Origin: Streptococcaceae bacterium
GTDB lineage: Bacteria > Bacillota > Bacilli > Lactobacillales > Streptococcaceae
Assembly: GCA_031285105.1 (NCBI GenBank)
Contig: JAITWV010000087.1
Location: 1-6,542 of the forward strand
Reading direction: 5' to 3'
DNA length: 6,542 bases
Shown here: positions 1 to 6,360 of the stretch, one piece after another
Position numbering within the stretch: the stretch's first letter is position 1
Layout of the letters: each line of letters opens with the position of its first letter
The notes under the pieces: generated by a model
Told to the model about the DNA's origin: nothing
The model's database searches: none
What the model saw: the letters and a program-made list of their open reading frames with translations, nothing else
Made by a program: the position numbers and the translations under genes

Positions 1-181
1 GACTGGCACGACGGTGTGGCAGCAGTGGCACTAGAGGAATCGGCGTAGCGTGGGCTTTTCTTAGCGATTTATCGCTTAGAAAACCCCTAGCCGATTAAGG
101 AATGAGATTTTTTGAAAAGCGCCTTTCTTTTCAAAAAAGCTGCTTCCGTCTCGCCACAGTAGCCACACCGTCGAGCCAGTC
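1..181. repeat. Large imperfect palindrome folding as a three-way junction
   Basis: Bases 1-29 pair with 153-181. The outermost 20 pairs contain one A-A mismatch (8/174), and the inner part has two further A-A mismatches (21/161 and 24/158) and one G-T wobble. Inside are two side arms. Arm 1 spans 38-96: AATCGGC (38-44) plus TAG (46-48) pairs with 87-96 around a bulged G45, and above it 56-67 pairs with 72-83 with one T-T mismatch and a four-base loop. Arm 2 spans 105-141: 108-119 pairs perfectly with 127-138 around the seven-base loop CGCCTTT, and 105-106 pairs with 140-141. This is far too much pairing for chance. Whether it acts as RNA or as a DNA cruciform cannot be told from the sequence. 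Confidence 0.85.
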
Positions 182-272
182 CGCAGCCCAAATGCGAAAA
201 CTCGTAAATGAATAACGCCTTAAAGTCTTACTCATTTCACAAACTTCAAATCAATTACGATGTACTAAAGTA
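1..272 (+). repeat. Structured intergenic repeat element, left copy
   Basis: Non-coding stretch upstream of the first permease gene. It consists of a nested palindrome (1-181) followed by an AT-rich tail (182-272). The tail contains a hairpin in which 206-215 pairs with 228-237 (9 of 10 pairs). The element is called a repeat because its parts recur in the same order on the opposite strand at the right end of the window. TTCACAAACTTC at 236-247 recurs at 6402-6413, and 247-272 matches the reverse complement of 6361-6387 with two substitutions and one inserted base. A hairpin with a CGCC(T/C)TT loop lies upstream in both copies. The element may start before base 1. No open frame with a ribosome site lies in it. 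Its function is unknown; it resembles in style the small palindromic intergenic repeats described in other Firmicutes, but I cannot assign it to a named family. Confidence 0.75.
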
Positions 273-328
273 AGTGTTAATCAAAACCCTAATATTAACT
301 AAATGAACTAAAAATAGGAGGCAATAAC

Positions 329-1567
329 ATGGAAAAAGAACAACTACTCTCGCCAAAATCAGTCTATTTACTAGGAATAAATTCAATTATCGGCTCAGGC
401 ATTTTCTTATTGGCGGGCAAGATTTATCAAGATGCAGGTGTGTTTAGTTTACTAGCTATCTTATTTGCAGGTTTATGTTTAACACTCATTGCCTTTTCCT
501 ATTCTAACATGAGTAAAATCTATTCAGAAAATGGCGGTGCTTTTGTTTATGTAAAAAATACTTTCGGACGTTTTCCAGGCTACATTATTGGGATGGTAAC
601 TTGGATTTTAGGGACGGTTAGTTTGGCAACAGAAGTTTCGGCTTTATTAACTGCTTTAAAGATGCTTATCCCGAATTTAAATGTAAAATCAATCGGTGTC
701 ATTATCATTGTCTTATTAGGCATTGTTAGCTATTTTAGTGCATCTATTTTAGCTAAATTAGATAATGTGACTTCTGTGATTAAGATTGGTTTTGTTGTAA
801 TTTTTATTGTTTCATGTGTTTGGTTGGTGCGTGGTGTGAATTTTACTCAAGTTGTCTTGCCTAGTACAAACGCTAAGGGTGGTTTTTTAGCTGCTTTTGG
901 AACGATTTTCTTCTTTTTTAATGGCATTTCTTTTTTACCGGTCAATGCACAAAAAATGGAAAATCCTGCCAAAAATCTACCTAAAGTGATGCTGCGTGTG
1001 ATGGCAACTTGTGTGAGTATTTATCTGATTATTCATGCGGTTACTATTGGTGTTTTAGGTAATCATTTACCAAATACGCTAGTTCCTGCAGCAAGCGCTT
1101 TTAGTAAAATAGTCGGATCCATAGGGATTCCAATTATCGTTGTGTCGATTTGTATTTCGATTTTGGGGGTGATTATTACACTAACATTTAATACACCAAC
1201 GATTCTAGCCAGTTTGGCACAAGCTCATGAAGATGTTCCAATGATTGTGGCAAAAAATAATAAACATGAAGTACCTACTTTGGCTTTAGTGTTTACCATC
1301 ATTGGCGCCATTATCTTGTTTTTAAGTGGCAGCTTTGTCTTTTTAAGTGGATTAACGGTCTTTATGAGTTTTGTACAATATATTTCTACTGGTTTGTCGA
1401 ATATGAAGCACAAATTTTTGCTAGTGGGTATTGGTACTTGCGTTTTTTCACTTGTTTTATTGTTTAGCTTTACAATGGAGATTTTAATTTTTGGCTTTTC
1501 CATTCTTTTCTTTTTGGCATTTGTTTATTTGTTTGTGAAAGAAAAGGACAAACTAGAAAAAAAGTAA
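329..1567 (+). CDS. APC-superfamily amino acid permease, substrate unknown
   Basis: A 412-residue integral membrane protein predicted to move an amino acid or related amine across the cytoplasmic membrane. It starts near residue 12 with the classic APC first-helix motif GINSIIGSGIFLL (residues 16-28), whose unwound GSGIF stretch binds the substrate backbone in this family. About twelve hydrophobic helices follow, roughly at 12-34, 38-60, 83-110, 120-141, 148-168, 185-206, 222-245, 264-290, 315-334, 336-354, 362-381 and 383-404. The sixth helix ends in ENPAKNLP (211-218), matching the E-NP-KN-P signature after TM6 of APC transporters. The length is slightly short for APC permeases, which often have about 440 or more residues, but the protein looks complete. 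The ATG at 329 is preceded by AGGAGG at 316-321 with 7-base spacing, which fixes the start. The gene sits just downstream of the left repeat. I see only a TAATAT (290-295) with no good -35 box, so its promoter is unclear. No terminator follows it. The substrate cannot be read from the sequence. Confidence 0.9.
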   Translation: MEKEQLLSPKSVYLLGINSIIGSGIFLLAGKIYQDAGVFSLLAILFAGLCLTLIAFSYSNMSKIYSENGGAFVYVKNTFGRFPGYIIGMVTWILGTVSLATEVSALLTALKMLIPNLNVKSIGVIIIVLLGIVSYFSASILAKLDNVTSVIKIGFVVIFIVSCVWLVRGVNFTQVVLPSTNAKGGFLAAFGTIFFFFNGISFLPVNAQKMENPAKNLPKVMLRVMATCVSIYLIIHAVTIGVLGNHLPNTLVPAASAFSKIVGSIGIPIIVVSICISILGVIITLTFNTPTILASLAQAHEDVPMIVAKNNKHEVPTLALVFTIIGAIILFLSGSFVFLSGLTVFMSFVQYISTGLSNMKHKFLLVGIGTCVFSLVLLFSFTMEILIFGFSILFFLAFVYLFVKEKDKLEKK

Positions 1568-1634
1568 ATCCTAACAAGAAAATGAAGCCTTGAAATGAAT
1601 CTTCTCAGACTATAAATATTTGTCGAGGTATCGC

Positions 1635-1663
1635 TTGTTTAAATAATTAATATTAAATATAAT
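1635..1663 (+). promoter_or_regulatory. Sigma-A-type promoter for the yjeM-like gene
   Basis: TTGTTT at 1635-1640 serves as a -35 box, followed by a 17-base spacer and a perfect TATAAT at 1658-1663. Transcription should begin near 1670, about 43 bases before the ATG at 1713. This separates the gene from the permease upstream, although no terminator is visible between them, so read-through is possible. Confidence 0.65.
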
Positions 1664-1712
1664 ACGAATGGTATTTAAATATATTTTATTTATAGGAAAT
1701 GGGGCAATTATT

Positions 1713-3248
1713 ATGGCAAAAACAAAAGGGAAACTTTCTCTAATCGCCTTGAGCTTGATGATCTTTACATCAGTTTATGGCTTTAACAACATTCCTCGTG
1801 CCTTTTTCAAAATGGGTTATGGGGCAATTCCGTGGTATGTCATTGGTGGTTTATTATTCTTTCTACCATTTGCATTCATGGTAACAGAATTAGGTTCAGC
1901 CTTTAAAGAAGAAAAAGGTGGAATTTACTCATGGATGGATCGTGCGGTAGGACCAAGATTTGCCTTTATCGGAACATTCATGTGGTATGCGTCTTACTTG
2001 GTTTGGATGGTATCTGTTTCAAATACGATTTTAGTACCGTTAACGAACTTGATTTTTGGTACGACGAATTTACCATCAACAACGATTATTTCCATTATTG
2101 CGATTATTTTTATGGCAATGGTTACTTTCATGTCTTTACGTGGATTAGATGCAGTTAAGAAATTTGCTTCAGTTGGTGGGGTTGCGGTTCTTTCATTAAA
2201 CGTCATCTTAATTTTAGGTGCGTTAATTGTGTTAATCTCAAAAGGATTTACACCAGCAACACCAATTAATTTGGCTGCATTGGTTTCATCACCAAATCCA
2301 AACTTTACACCAAGCTTGGTTTCATTTGTTGCCTTTATGGTTTATGCAATCTTTGCTTACGGTGGGGTTGAGTCAGTTGGGGGATTAGTTGACCAAACTG
2401 AAAATCCTGAAAAGAACTTCCCTCGTGGAATTATTACATCAGCTTTGATTATTACAGTTGGTTATTCACTTGCTATCTTAACAGTTGGTTTCTTCGTTGA
2501 TTATAAAGGTGATTGGGCAGCATCAGTAGCCGATCAATCCATCAACTTAGGCAATGTTGGTTATGTCATGATGACGGAACTTGGAGAAAAAGTTGGAGGA
2601 GCATTAGGTTTATCTCACGGTGCCTCTTCTGTTTTAGGACAATTCTTCGCACGTTACACAGGATTTTCAATGTTTGCTGCTTACATGGGTGCATTCTTTA
2701 CCTTGATTTATTCACCAATTAAACAAATCATCGTTGGGACACCTGAAAAATTATGGCCTAAAAACTTAGGTAAAATTGAAGATGATATTCCAAAACGTGC
2801 AATGAAAGCTCAATTTTTGATTGTTGTCATCATTATTCTTTTAAATATGGGCATTTCAATGGTTAATGAAGGAGCAGCAGGAACATTCTTTGAAGTATTA
2901 ACAAATATGACGAATGTATCAATGACCCTTCCTTATATCTTTATTATCATTGCTTACTATCGCTTCAAAAATAATGAAGCAATTGAAAAACCATTCGTTA
3001 TCTTTAAGAGCATTGGTTTAGCTAAACTTGTTACATTTGTTGTTATTGCTGTTATCGGTTTTGCAAACTTGTTTACAGTGATTCAGCCGATTGTTGATTT
3101 TGTTTCATTACCAGTAGCCGATCAAACAAGTGCTTTATTATCATCAACCATTACCTCAGTTGTTTCAATGGTGGTTGGTCCAATTATTTTTGGCTCAATT
3201 GCCTTTGCGTTGATGAACAACTATCTTAAAACGCATAAAAATGCTTAA
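1713..3248 (+). CDS. yjeM: YjeM-type transporter, glutamate/GABA antiporter family
   Basis: A 511-residue cytoplasmic-membrane transporter of the APC superfamily, in the group annotated as glutamate/GABA antiporters. It strongly resembles E. coli YjeM (about 500 residues) as I remember that sequence. Shared blocks are SLMIFTSVYGF (14-24), EKGGIYSW (67-74), GPRFAFIGTFMW (80-91), IFAYGGVESVGGLVD (213-227), TENPEKNF (229-236), the YSP and GTPEKLWP region (333-349) and NVSMTLPY (401-408). About twelve membrane helices are visible. The true YjeM substrate is poorly established, so glutamate/GABA exchange is a family label and not a demonstrated role. No glutamate decarboxylase gene lies in the window. 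I chose the ATG at 1713 because an in-frame ATG at 1668 falls at the predicted transcription start and has no ribosome site; the N-terminus MAKTKGKLSL also fits the family. The ribosome site is weak (GGGG at 1701-1704 or AGGA at 1694-1697). The gene has its own promoter and ends in a strong terminator, so it is probably monocistronic. Confidence 0.9.
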   Translation: MAKTKGKLSLIALSLMIFTSVYGFNNIPRAFFKMGYGAIPWYVIGGLLFFLPFAFMVTELGSAFKEEKGGIYSWMDRAVGPRFAFIGTFMWYASYLVWMVSVSNTILVPLTNLIFGTTNLPSTTIISIIAIIFMAMVTFMSLRGLDAVKKFASVGGVAVLSLNVILILGALIVLISKGFTPATPINLAALVSSPNPNFTPSLVSFVAFMVYAIFAYGGVESVGGLVDQTENPEKNFPRGIITSALIITVGYSLAILTVGFFVDYKGDWAASVADQSINLGNVGYVMMTELGEKVGGALGLSHGASSVLGQFFARYTGFSMFAAYMGAFFTLIYSPIKQIIVGTPEKLWPKNLGKIEDDIPKRAMKAQFLIVVIIILLNMGISMVNEGAAGTFFEVLTNMTNVSMTLPYIFIIIAYYRFKNNEAIEKPFVIFKSIGLAKLVTFVVIAVIGFANLFTVIQPIVDFVSLPVADQTSALLSSTITSVVSMVVGPIIFGSIAFALMNNYLKTHKNA

Positions 3249-3264
3249 AAAATAGTGTTTGTTT

Positions 3265-3301
3265 ACTGAACTTAGATTAAATTCTAGGTTCAGTTTTTTT
3301 A
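3265..3301 (+). terminator. Intrinsic terminator after the yjeM-like gene
   Basis: A 12-pair stem (3265-3276 with 3283-3294, one T-G wobble) closes a six-base loop TTAAAT and is followed at once by seven T residues. It lies 17 bases past the stop codon, and the next promoter begins right after it, so it cleanly separates yjeM from manA. Confidence 0.9.
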
Positions 3302-3307
3302 TTTCCC

Positions 3308-3336
3308 TTGAATTACAAACATTTTCAACATATAAT
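3308..3336 (+). promoter_or_regulatory. Sigma-A-type promoter for the manA operon
   Basis: TTGAAT at 3308-3313 (-35), an exact 17-base spacer, and a perfect TATAAT at 3331-3336. Transcription should start near 3343, giving a leader of about 25 bases before the manA ATG at 3368. The site lies between the yjeM terminator and the manA ribosome site, as expected. No operator such as a clear catabolite-response palindrome is visible around it. Confidence 0.85.
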
Positions 3337-3367
3337 ACAAGAGACTAAATTTGATTGGAGAAAACTT

Positions 3368-4318
3368 ATGCTAGAGCCATTATTTTTAAATTCTGTATTA
3401 CAAAATAAAATTTGGGGTGGAACTCGTTTAAACTCAGTTTTTGGCTATGATTTACCAAGTGATAAAGTAGGAGAATATTGGGCAATTTCAGCTCATCCAA
3501 ATGGCGTATCAACAGTTGCTAATGGAGAATTTGCTGGTCGTAAATTAGATGAACTATGGGCAAATAATCGCGAACTTTTTGGTAATGTAAAAGGCGATGT
3601 TTTCCCATTATTAACCAAAATTTTAGATGCCGAAGATTGGTTATCCGTTCAAGTTCACCCAGATGATGCATATGGCTTAAAACATGAAGGCGAATTAGGT
3701 AAAACGGAATGTTGGTATATTATTGACGCCGAACCTGGTGCGCAAATTATCTATGGACATCATGCGAAAACTCGTGAAGAATTAACGCAAATGATTAACG
3801 ACGCTCGTTGGGATGATTTATTAACTAAAGTAACCGTAAAAAAAGGTGATTTCTTTTATGTACCAGCCGGCACTATTCATGCAATTGGTAAAGGAATTAT
3901 GATTTTAGAAACGCAACAATCATCAGATACTACTTATCGTATTTATGATTTTGACCGTAAAGATGATGAGGGCAACTTGCGTGAATTGCATATCAAACAA
4001 ACCATTGATGTGACAAGTATTCCCGGAACATTGAGCGCACAAGAGCCAACAATTACTCAAGTCGAAGGTTCAACCCTTACTACATTTGTCCAAACACCAT
4101 TTTTTAATGTCGACAAATGGGTTGTAAATGGGGAGCTTCCACTTAGTATGGATGAGCCATATCAGCTGGTTTCTGTCATCGAAGGAAATGGAAGTATTGT
4201 GATTGACGAAAACAAATGGGACTTAACCAAAGGGCAACATTTCATTTTACCAAACACAATCAAAGAATTTGTACTTGATGGTCAAATGGAAATTATCGCT
4301 TCAACTCCAGGAAAATAA
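3368..4318 (+). CDS. manA: Mannose-6-phosphate isomerase, class I
   Basis: A 316-residue cytosolic zinc enzyme that interconverts mannose 6-phosphate and fructose 6-phosphate, feeding mannose into glycolysis and supplying mannose 6-phosphate for glycan precursors. The length matches the short Firmicute form (about 315 residues in Bacillus). The N-terminus shows NKIWGGTRL (13-21) and GEYWAIS (35-41). Metal-site residues are visible as Q95 and H97 in SVQVHPDD, E114 in GKTECW, and H171 in VPAGTIHAIG. R191 in TYRIYDFDR is the expected catalytic arginine. The C-terminal part from about 240 is the second cupin half. The start is ATG 3368, with GGAG at 3357-3360 and 7-base spacing. An in-frame TTG at 3308 would add 20 residues, but it is the -35 box of the promoter and so cannot be translated from that promoter. 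This is the first gene of an operon with the lipid kinase and prs2. Confidence 0.95.
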   Translation: MLEPLFLNSVLQNKIWGGTRLNSVFGYDLPSDKVGEYWAISAHPNGVSTVANGEFAGRKLDELWANNRELFGNVKGDVFPLLTKILDAEDWLSVQVHPDDAYGLKHEGELGKTECWYIIDAEPGAQIIYGHHAKTREELTQMINDARWDDLLTKVTVKKGDFFYVPAGTIHAIGKGIMILETQQSSDTTYRIYDFDRKDDEGNLRELHIKQTIDVTSIPGTLSAQEPTITQVEGSTLTTFVQTPFFNVDKWVVNGELPLSMDEPYQLVSVIEGNGSIVIDENKWDLTKGQHFILPNTIKEFVLDGQMEIIASTPGK

Positions 4319-4322
4319 AGGA
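4317..4322 (+). promoter_or_regulatory. Ribosome site overlapping the manA stop codon
   Basis: AAAGGA shares bases with the manA TAA (4316-4318) and sits 7 bases before the TTG at 4330. It supports that non-ATG start and suggests translational coupling between manA and the lipid kinase. Confidence 0.7.
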
Positions 4323-4329
4323 CAATAAA

Positions 4330-5292
4330 TTGAACATTCATTATTATGTAATCATTAATTCAAATGCTGCTAGTGGTCAAGGAATGATTACCGGCAATGA
4401 ATTACTTTCTTTAATGGAAGAAAAACGCTTAAAAGTGACCTCGTTTTTCACCCAATACGCCGGTCAGGAAGTTCAAATAGCTAAAAAACTAGCGACCGAA
4501 ACTTTAATGCCCTGGGATGAAAAACAAGAATATCAAGAATTTCCATTACTAGTTGTTGTAGGTGGAGATGGAACATTAAATCAAGTCTTGAATGCCTTAA
4601 ATGACTTTCCAACCAACATTCCACTTGCCTTTATTCCAGGTGGTTCAGGAAATGACTTTGCGAGAGCAGTTGGTATCACTCGTGGAAACACCAAAAAAGC
4701 TTTAGAGCAAATAATAAAAGCAGTAAAACCACAAGCAATTAACACCTTGCAATATACCGAAAAAAACACAGGCAAAAAAGGCGCTTTGGTCAATTCACTG
4801 GGTATTGGAATCGATGCCTCCGTTGTGTATGCGACCAATGACTCAACCACGAAAGCTGCGTTAAATAAATATCACTTAGGCTCTTTGGCATACATTTTTT
4901 CAGTGATTAAAGTGCTATTTACCCAAAAAACATTTGAAGTAACTATTGAAGCAAATGGACAAAGTAAGACCTATGATAAAATGTTTTTAGCCACCACCAC
5001 CAATCATCGTTATTTCGGAGGAGGTGTCGCCATTGCACCAAAGGCAAATCCACGTGTTGAAGATATGCACTTAGTCTTAGCACAAAAGAAAAGTTGGTTA
5101 CGTTTATTTAGTATCATTTTAGCTTTAACCAAAGAAAAACATATTGCAAAAGAAGACGTTCATCATTATGTAGCTGATAAAATTGTTTTAAAAACCAAGG
5201 GAGAACAATATGCCCAAGTCGATGGTGAAGTGTTAGATAAACAAGAATTTGATTTAGAATTTCAAGCAAAAATGCGTTTATTTTGGTTTTAA
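4330..5292 (+). CDS. DagK/YegS/BmrU-family lipid kinase
   Basis: A 320-residue soluble kinase of the diacylglycerol-kinase catalytic family, which phosphorylates a membrane lipid with ATP at the inner face of the membrane. In Gram-positive bacteria DgkB-type members recycle diacylglycerol released by lipoteichoic acid synthesis; whether this protein does so or uses another lipid (YegS and BmrU are relatives) is open. Visible signatures are N-SNAASGQG (10-18), the nucleotide loop VVVGGDGTLNQV (75-86), PGGSGNDFARA (103-113), NSLGIGIDA (155-163), GGGVAIAPKAN (230-240), and the C-terminal QVDGE (296-300) containing the acidic pair expected near the active site. The family fold has an N-terminal Rossmann-like domain and a C-terminal beta-sandwich, with no membrane helix, as here. 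The TTG start is supported by AAAGGA 7 bases upstream. The 11-base gap to manA argues for one transcript. Confidence 0.9.
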   Translation: MNIHYYVIINSNAASGQGMITGNELLSLMEEKRLKVTSFFTQYAGQEVQIAKKLATETLMPWDEKQEYQEFPLLVVVGGDGTLNQVLNALNDFPTNIPLAFIPGGSGNDFARAVGITRGNTKKALEQIIKAVKPQAINTLQYTEKNTGKKGALVNSLGIGIDASVVYATNDSTTKAALNKYHLGSLAYIFSVIKVLFTQKTFEVTIEANGQSKTYDKMFLATTTNHRYFGGGVAIAPKANPRVEDMHLVLAQKKSWLRLFSIILALTKEKHIAKEDVHHYVADKIVLKTKGEQYAQVDGEVLDKQEFDLEFQAKMRLFWF

Positions 5293-5332
5293 TGACGAAA
5301 GTTTGTTAAAATTTTGATAGACAAGAAAAATT

Positions 5333-5338
5333 GGAGGA
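5333..5338 (+). promoter_or_regulatory. Ribosome site that decides the prs2 start
   Basis: GGAGGA is the only strong ribosome site before the gene. It lies inside the longest open frame, so the TTG at 5331 cannot be the start. It is 7 bases from the in-frame TTG at 5346 and 13 from the in-frame ATG at 5352. The ATG at 5341 is out of frame. Confidence 0.75.
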
Positions 5339-5345
5339 ATATGTT

Positions 5346-6317
5346 TTGGAAATGTGGGAAAACGAAAATGTAGTAATTTTTTCTTTAAGTTCAAGCCGCA
5401 AATTGGCACAAAAGATTGTCGATGAATTGGGTATGCACTTAGGAAAAAGTGAAAATCGTCAATTTAGCGATGGTGAAATCCAAATTAATATCGAAGAAAG
5501 TGTGCGCGGACGTGAGGTTTATTTAATTCAAGCAACCAACTACCCAGTCAATGACAATTTGGTTGAGTTGTTAATTATGATTGATGCCCTAAGACGAGCA
5601 AGTGCGGATAAAATCAATGTAGTTTTACCTTATTTTGGTTATGCAAGACAAGATAGAACCGCTTCACCACGCGAGCCGATTACCGCTAAATTAGTCTCAG
5701 ATATGATCACTGAAGCTGGAGCAGATCGTGTGTTGGTCCTTGATTTGCATACGGTTCAAGTTCAAGGATTCTTTGACATTCCTGTGGATAATTTGTTTAC
5801 CATTCCTTTATTTGCGGAATATTTTGACAAAAAAGGCTTACATGGCGATGATGTTGTTTGTGTTTCACCAAAAAACTCAGGCGTCAAACGTGCCCGTTCA
5901 TTAGCTGAATATTTAGGAGCACCAATGGCAATTATTGACTATGAAGAAGACGATAAAGCACGCGAACATGGCTATGTAATTGGTGATGTCAAAGGAAAAA
6001 CGTGTATTTTAGTTGATGATATGTTGAACACAGGCGTTACATTTTATGCCGGAGCAGACGTGTTAGAAAAAGCCGGAGCAAAAGAAGTTTATGCCTGTGC
6101 TTCTCATGCGTTGATGTCAGCAAATGCCAAAGAATTAATGGATTTAACTATAATCAAAGAAATTGTGGTAACCGATTCAGTAGCAATTCCTGAAGAACGT
6201 GTGCCAAATAACTTAAAAACAGTTACTGCAAGCAAATTAATCGCAGAGGCCATTCGTCGTATTCATGAAAACAAACCAATGAGTCCTTTGTTTATGTATG
6301 ATAAAAAAGAAGATTAG
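5346..6317 (+). CDS. prs2: Ribose-phosphate pyrophosphokinase, divergent Prs2 type
   Basis: A 323-residue cytosolic protein of the PRPP synthetase family, whose normal reaction transfers pyrophosphate from ATP to ribose 5-phosphate to make PRPP for purine, pyrimidine, histidine, tryptophan and NAD synthesis. Conserved parts are RQFSDGEIQINIEESVRG (38-55), the ATP-binding LPYFGYARQDR (94-104), REPITAKL (109-116), LDLHTVQVQGFFDIP (132-146) and KEVYACASH (246-254). Three canonical catalytic regions differ. SPDHGG has become SPKNSG (174-179). The KRRP flexible loop after AIID is an acidic YEED run (199-202). The PRPP loop DDIIDTAGT reads DDMLNTGVT (224-232). The same replacements occur in streptococcal Prs2 proteins as I remember them, so this is a conserved paralogue and not local decay. 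It may have low or altered activity, or work with a canonical Prs encoded elsewhere. The start is TTG 5346 or ATG 5352 (321 residues). It lies 53 bases after the lipid kinase with only a weak internal promoter candidate (TTGGTT 5283-5288, TAAAAT 5307-5312). A terminator follows. Confidence 0.9.
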   Translation: MEMWENENVVIFSLSSSRKLAQKIVDELGMHLGKSENRQFSDGEIQINIEESVRGREVYLIQATNYPVNDNLVELLIMIDALRRASADKINVVLPYFGYARQDRTASPREPITAKLVSDMITEAGADRVLVLDLHTVQVQGFFDIPVDNLFTIPLFAEYFDKKGLHGDDVVCVSPKNSGVKRARSLAEYLGAPMAIIDYEEDDKAREHGYVIGDVKGKTCILVDDMLNTGVTFYAGADVLEKAGAKEVYACASHALMSANAKELMDLTIIKEIVVTDSVAIPEERVPNNLKTVTASKLIAEAIRRIHENKPMSPLFMYDKKED

Positions 6318-6324
6318 AATTTTT

Positions 6325-6350
6325 AGCCAGCCTTTTTATGGTTGGCTTTT
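6325..6350 (+). terminator. Intrinsic terminator after prs2
   Basis: An eight-pair GC-rich stem (6325-6332 with 6340-6347, one G-T wobble), loop TTTTTAT, then a T run to 6350. It begins 8 bases after the prs2 stop codon and ends the manA operon. Confidence 0.85.
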
Positions 6351-6360
6351 ATAGATATTA

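Noticed and set aside
1..181. Branched fold considered as a tRNA, riboswitch or T-box leader
   Set aside because: It lacks tRNA landmarks (no seven-pair acceptor stem with CCA, no GTTC-type T loop) and the T-box and known riboswitch core motifs. It is also separated from the next gene by about 147 bases with no terminator/antiterminator arrangement.
1225..1503. Open frame of 92 codons on the minus strand inside the first permease gene
   Set aside because: It is antisense to a clearly conserved membrane protein, has no recognisable domain, and has no convincing ribosome site; it is a shadow of the permease codons.
1568..1634. Possible terminator after the first permease gene
   Set aside because: I find no stem of useful length followed by a T run; the only small pairing (around 1661-1675) is five pairs in AT-rich DNA and overlaps the promoter region.
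1931..2158. Open frames in other phases inside the yjeM-like gene (also 1994-2206 minus and 2513-2722 plus)
   Set aside because: They overlap the conserved YjeM motifs, have no own ribosome sites, and their translations look like frame-shifted noise.
4581..4850. Open frame of 89 codons on the minus strand inside the lipid kinase gene
   Set aside because: It lies antisense to the conserved nucleotide-binding motifs of the kinase and shows no family resemblance or start signal.
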